Positions 62,282 through 64,000 of a stretch of DNA of 64,000 nt are shown here, in pieces. The stretch is taken from positions 186,001-250,000 of the forward strand of contig NZ_QTZO01000001.1 in the NCBI RefSeq assembly GCF_004025585.1, written 5' to 3'. The translations under genes and the position numbers were made by a program. Origin of the DNA: Pseudodesulfovibrio sp. S3 (GTDB taxonomy: Bacteria; Desulfobacterota; Desulfovibrionia; Desulfovibrionales; Desulfovibrionaceae). The notes under the pieces are model-generated. The model saw nothing but the letters and a program-made list of their open reading frames with translations, was not told the origin of the DNA and searched no databases. Within the stretch, counting starts at the first letter, position 1, and every line of letters begins with the position of its first letter.

Positions 62282-63064
62282 ATGATGCGTTCTCTCTGGA
62301 CCTCTGCAACAGGCATGGTCGCCATGCAGACCCAAATTGACACCTTGTCCAACAACCTGGCCAACGTGAGCACCACTGGTTTCAAGAAAAGCCGGGTGGA
62401 GTTCGAGGATCTCATGTACCAGACCCTCAAAATTGCAGGCGGCCAGAATGCGGATGGAAACCGGACCCCTGTGGGTATGCAGATAGGCATGGGTGTCCGC
62501 CCTGTGTCGGTCCATAAATTCTTTACCCAGGGCGATTTTCAGAACACGGGCAACCCGCTGGACATGGCCATCGAGGGTGAAGGGTTCTTCAAGATCATGA
62601 TGAATGGCGATGAAGTCTATACCCGCGATGGTTCCTTCAAGCTGGACGATGAGGGCAAGGTGGTCACCGCCGGTGGACATGCTCTTCAGCCGGAATTCAG
62701 CGTTCCGGCCGAGACGGTCAGCCTCACCATTTCCGAAACCGGCAACATGGCCGCCCTGGACAAGGACGGCACTGTCTTGGCCGAGACGGATATCGATCTC
62801 TACCGGTTCCAGAACCCCGCGGGTCTCATTGCCGCAGGCAGGAACATCTATCGGCAAAGCGAAGCGTCGGGCACGGCCGTGGCCGGAACGCCCGGTGACG
62901 AGAATTTCGGTACCATCGCCCAGGGATACCTGGAGGGGTCCAACGTGGAAATGGTGGATGAAATGGTTGGTCTCATTGTGGGACAGAGGGCTTTTGAAAT
63001 CAATTCCAAGGCCATCACCACTTCTGACGCCATGTTGCAGACCGCCATCAACATCAAGCGGTAA
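62282..63064 (+). CDS. flgG: FlgG, distal rod protein
   Basis: 260 residues from the ATG at 62282 (GGAGG upstream; a TTG two codons earlier is less likely). Starts MMRSLWTSATGMVAMQTQIDTLSNNLANVSTTGFK-type, with MGVRPVSVHKFFTQGDFQNTGNPLDMAIEGEGFFKI and NVEMVDEMVGLIVGQRAFEINSK. The signal is the FlgG family (rather than FlgF), the distal rod that passes through the peptidoglycan and the LP-rings. 17 bp after flgF. Confidence 0.96.
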   Translation: MMRSLWTSATGMVAMQTQIDTLSNNLANVSTTGFKKSRVEFEDLMYQTLKIAGGQNADGNRTPVGMQIGMGVRPVSVHKFFTQGDFQNTGNPLDMAIEGEGFFKIMMNGDEVYTRDGSFKLDDEGKVVTAGGHALQPEFSVPAETVSLTISETGNMAALDKDGTVLAETDIDLYRFQNPAGLIAAGRNIYRQSEASGTAVAGTPGDENFGTIAQGYLEGSNVEMVDEMVGLIVGQRAFEINSKAITTSDAMLQTAINIKR

Positions 63065-63100
63065 CGGGTAGTCGGTTTCAGTCCGTTGCAAGGTAGGTTC

Positions 63101-64000
63101 ATGCATATGTCGAGCAAGCAGAATTCGAACACATCAAGGTCAAGGATCATCCGTTACATCGTTGCGGCGTGCCTGGCCGCTGCCGTGCTGTCCTTGCCGG
63201 CCCTGACCGGGGCGGACAAGGGGAAAGCCTGGCAGGCCCTTGTGAGAAGCGCTGCCTGCGTAAAGGGTCCTGACGTCCTTCTCGGAGAGATCGCGGACCC
63301 GGTCAACGACATCGCCCGGAACCAATGGAAGACCCTGGCGTCCATCAAGCTTTGGAGAGCCTCCACCAAGCCGGGACATCCCGTGATCGTGACCAGGGAA
63401 AAGCTGAAAGGCGCACTGAAATACTACATCGGCGACATGGTGAACAACCTTGTCCTTCCCAGCCAGTTGAGCGTGCAGACTTCGGGCCGGGTGATCGACG
63501 AACCGGAACTGAAGTCCCGTATTGTCGCATTTTTGACGCCACGGGCTGCAGACCTGGGCGGGGATGTGGAATTCACCGATGTCCAAATGCCACGGAATAT
63601 GTTTTTCCCCAACATGTATGACGAGTTGATCATCAGCATGGACTCGGACTTGAAGCCGGGACGCAATCAGATCAAATTGCATGGCGTCACGCCTGACGGG
63701 AAGGTCATTTCCCGTAAGTCCGCCGTGGTTTTCGTCAACGTCTGGAAGGCGGTGCCGGTGGCTGCAAGGCCGTTGAACAGGAATGAGCGTTTGACCAAGG
63801 ACAAGATATCATTTCGCCGGGTGAATCTGGCTTACAAAACAAATGTGTGGGACGGCACCGGCGGACCGTGGCGCATGGCCCGCACCCTTGGAACGGGACA
63901 GGCCTTTACCTTGTCCCATCTGGAACCGGTTCCTCTCATCGAAAAGGGGGAGCGGGTCACGCTGATGTACCAGGGAAATCGGGTGCAGCTCGCCATCAAG
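63101..64000 (+). CDS. flgA: FlgA P-ring chaperone (3' end cut by window)
   Basis: 300 codons are visible from the ATG at 63101 (MHM start; ATG 63107 is an alternative), without a stop before the window edge. A signal peptide or anchor (IIRYIVAACLAAAVLSLPAL) is followed by the FlgA layout: an N-terminal domain (ending about residue 215) and a SAF-like beta domain near the end with VAARPLNRNERLTKDKISF and LGTGQAFTLSHLEPVPLIEKGERVTLMYQ. It chaperones P-ring assembly in the periplasm. AAGGTAGG lies upstream of the ATG. Confidence 0.9.
   Translation, partial: MHMSSKQNSNTSRSRIIRYIVAACLAAAVLSLPALTGADKGKAWQALVRSAACVKGPDVLLGEIADPVNDIARNQWKTLASIKLWRASTKPGHPVIVTREKLKGALKYYIGDMVNNLVLPSQLSVQTSGRVIDEPELKSRIVAFLTPRAADLGGDVEFTDVQMPRNMFFPNMYDELIISMDSDLKPGRNQIKLHGVTPDGKVISRKSAVVFVNVWKAVPVAARPLNRNERLTKDKISFRRVNLAYKTNVWDGTGGPWRMARTLGTGQAFTLSHLEPVPLIEKGERVTLMYQGNRVQLAIK

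Overview
The window looks like chromosomal DNA of a Desulfovibrionaceae-type bacterium (Desulfovibrio or Pseudodesulfovibrio-like). This is inferred from the gene set: sigma-28 and sigma-54 flagellar promoters, ThyX instead of ThyA, FolE2, NikR, a split glycine decarboxylase (GcvPA/GcvPB), an LpdA-linked cleavage operon, a CyuA-type cysteine desulfidase, an EF-G2 paralog and a high-GC base composition. No phage, insertion sequence or CRISPR array was seen. Most of the window is dense housekeeping DNA.

Layout. 1-5.9 kb: late flagellar genes on the minus strand (fliS, fliD, flagellin with a near-consensus sigma-28 promoter) plus a CgeB-type glycosyltransferase that may decorate flagellin, then an AsmA-like protein. 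6-10.5 kb: a zinc-phospholipase-C-like protein, a shikimate-kinase-like P-loop protein, thyX, an AT-rich 610-bp intergenic region with a DnaA box inside a tandem repeat, and a divergent dnaA that is not next to dnaN or gyrB. 10.7-18.6 kb: a long minus-strand block for translation, envelope and isoprenoid functions (rpsB-tsf, pyrH-frr-uppS-cdsA-dxr-rseP-tsaB). 18.7-21.6 kb: a small low-GC accessory pair (a three-helix membrane protein and a protein with a histone-fold-like C-terminus), followed by a spore-photoproduct-lyase-like radical SAM gene overlapping a ParB-like gene. 21.9-27.5 kb: EF-G2, plsC, RNase J, a lipoprotein and an unknown.

27.5-34.3 kb: a palindromic repeat cluster, cyuA with an unknown partner, a ClC antiporter, unknown small proteins, and a MarR regulator with an exported YciI protein. 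34.3-39.3 kb: the glycine cleavage operon gcvH-gcvPA-gcvPB-lpdA-yhcH (no gcvT in the window). 39.6-44 kb: a methyltransferase, nikR, folE2, a periplasmic protein, a miniature flagellar-rod-like protein and a flavoprotein. 44.2-50.5 kb: a sigma-54 activator without a sensory domain, a 1093-residue AMIN/TPR protein, a Memo-family protein, a TPR protein and a glutaredoxin-like UXX-star homologue.

50.7-61.4 kb: the classical tRNA-rimP-nusA-ylxR-infB-ylxP-rbfA-nrnA-truB-rpsO-pnp order on the minus strand, here headed by a tRNA-Gly(CCC). 61.4-64 kb: a sigma-54-promoted rod operon flgF-flgG-flgA, cut by the window edge.

The most interesting leads are the divergent DnaA with its repeat-bracketed box, the low-GC membrane/histone-fold-like pair, the SPL-like/ParB-like pair, the GAFTHA-variant sigma-54 activator, the orphan mini-rod protein, and a dispersed palindrome family kept in shape by compensatory changes. 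All functional names come from reading motifs by eye; no database search was run.
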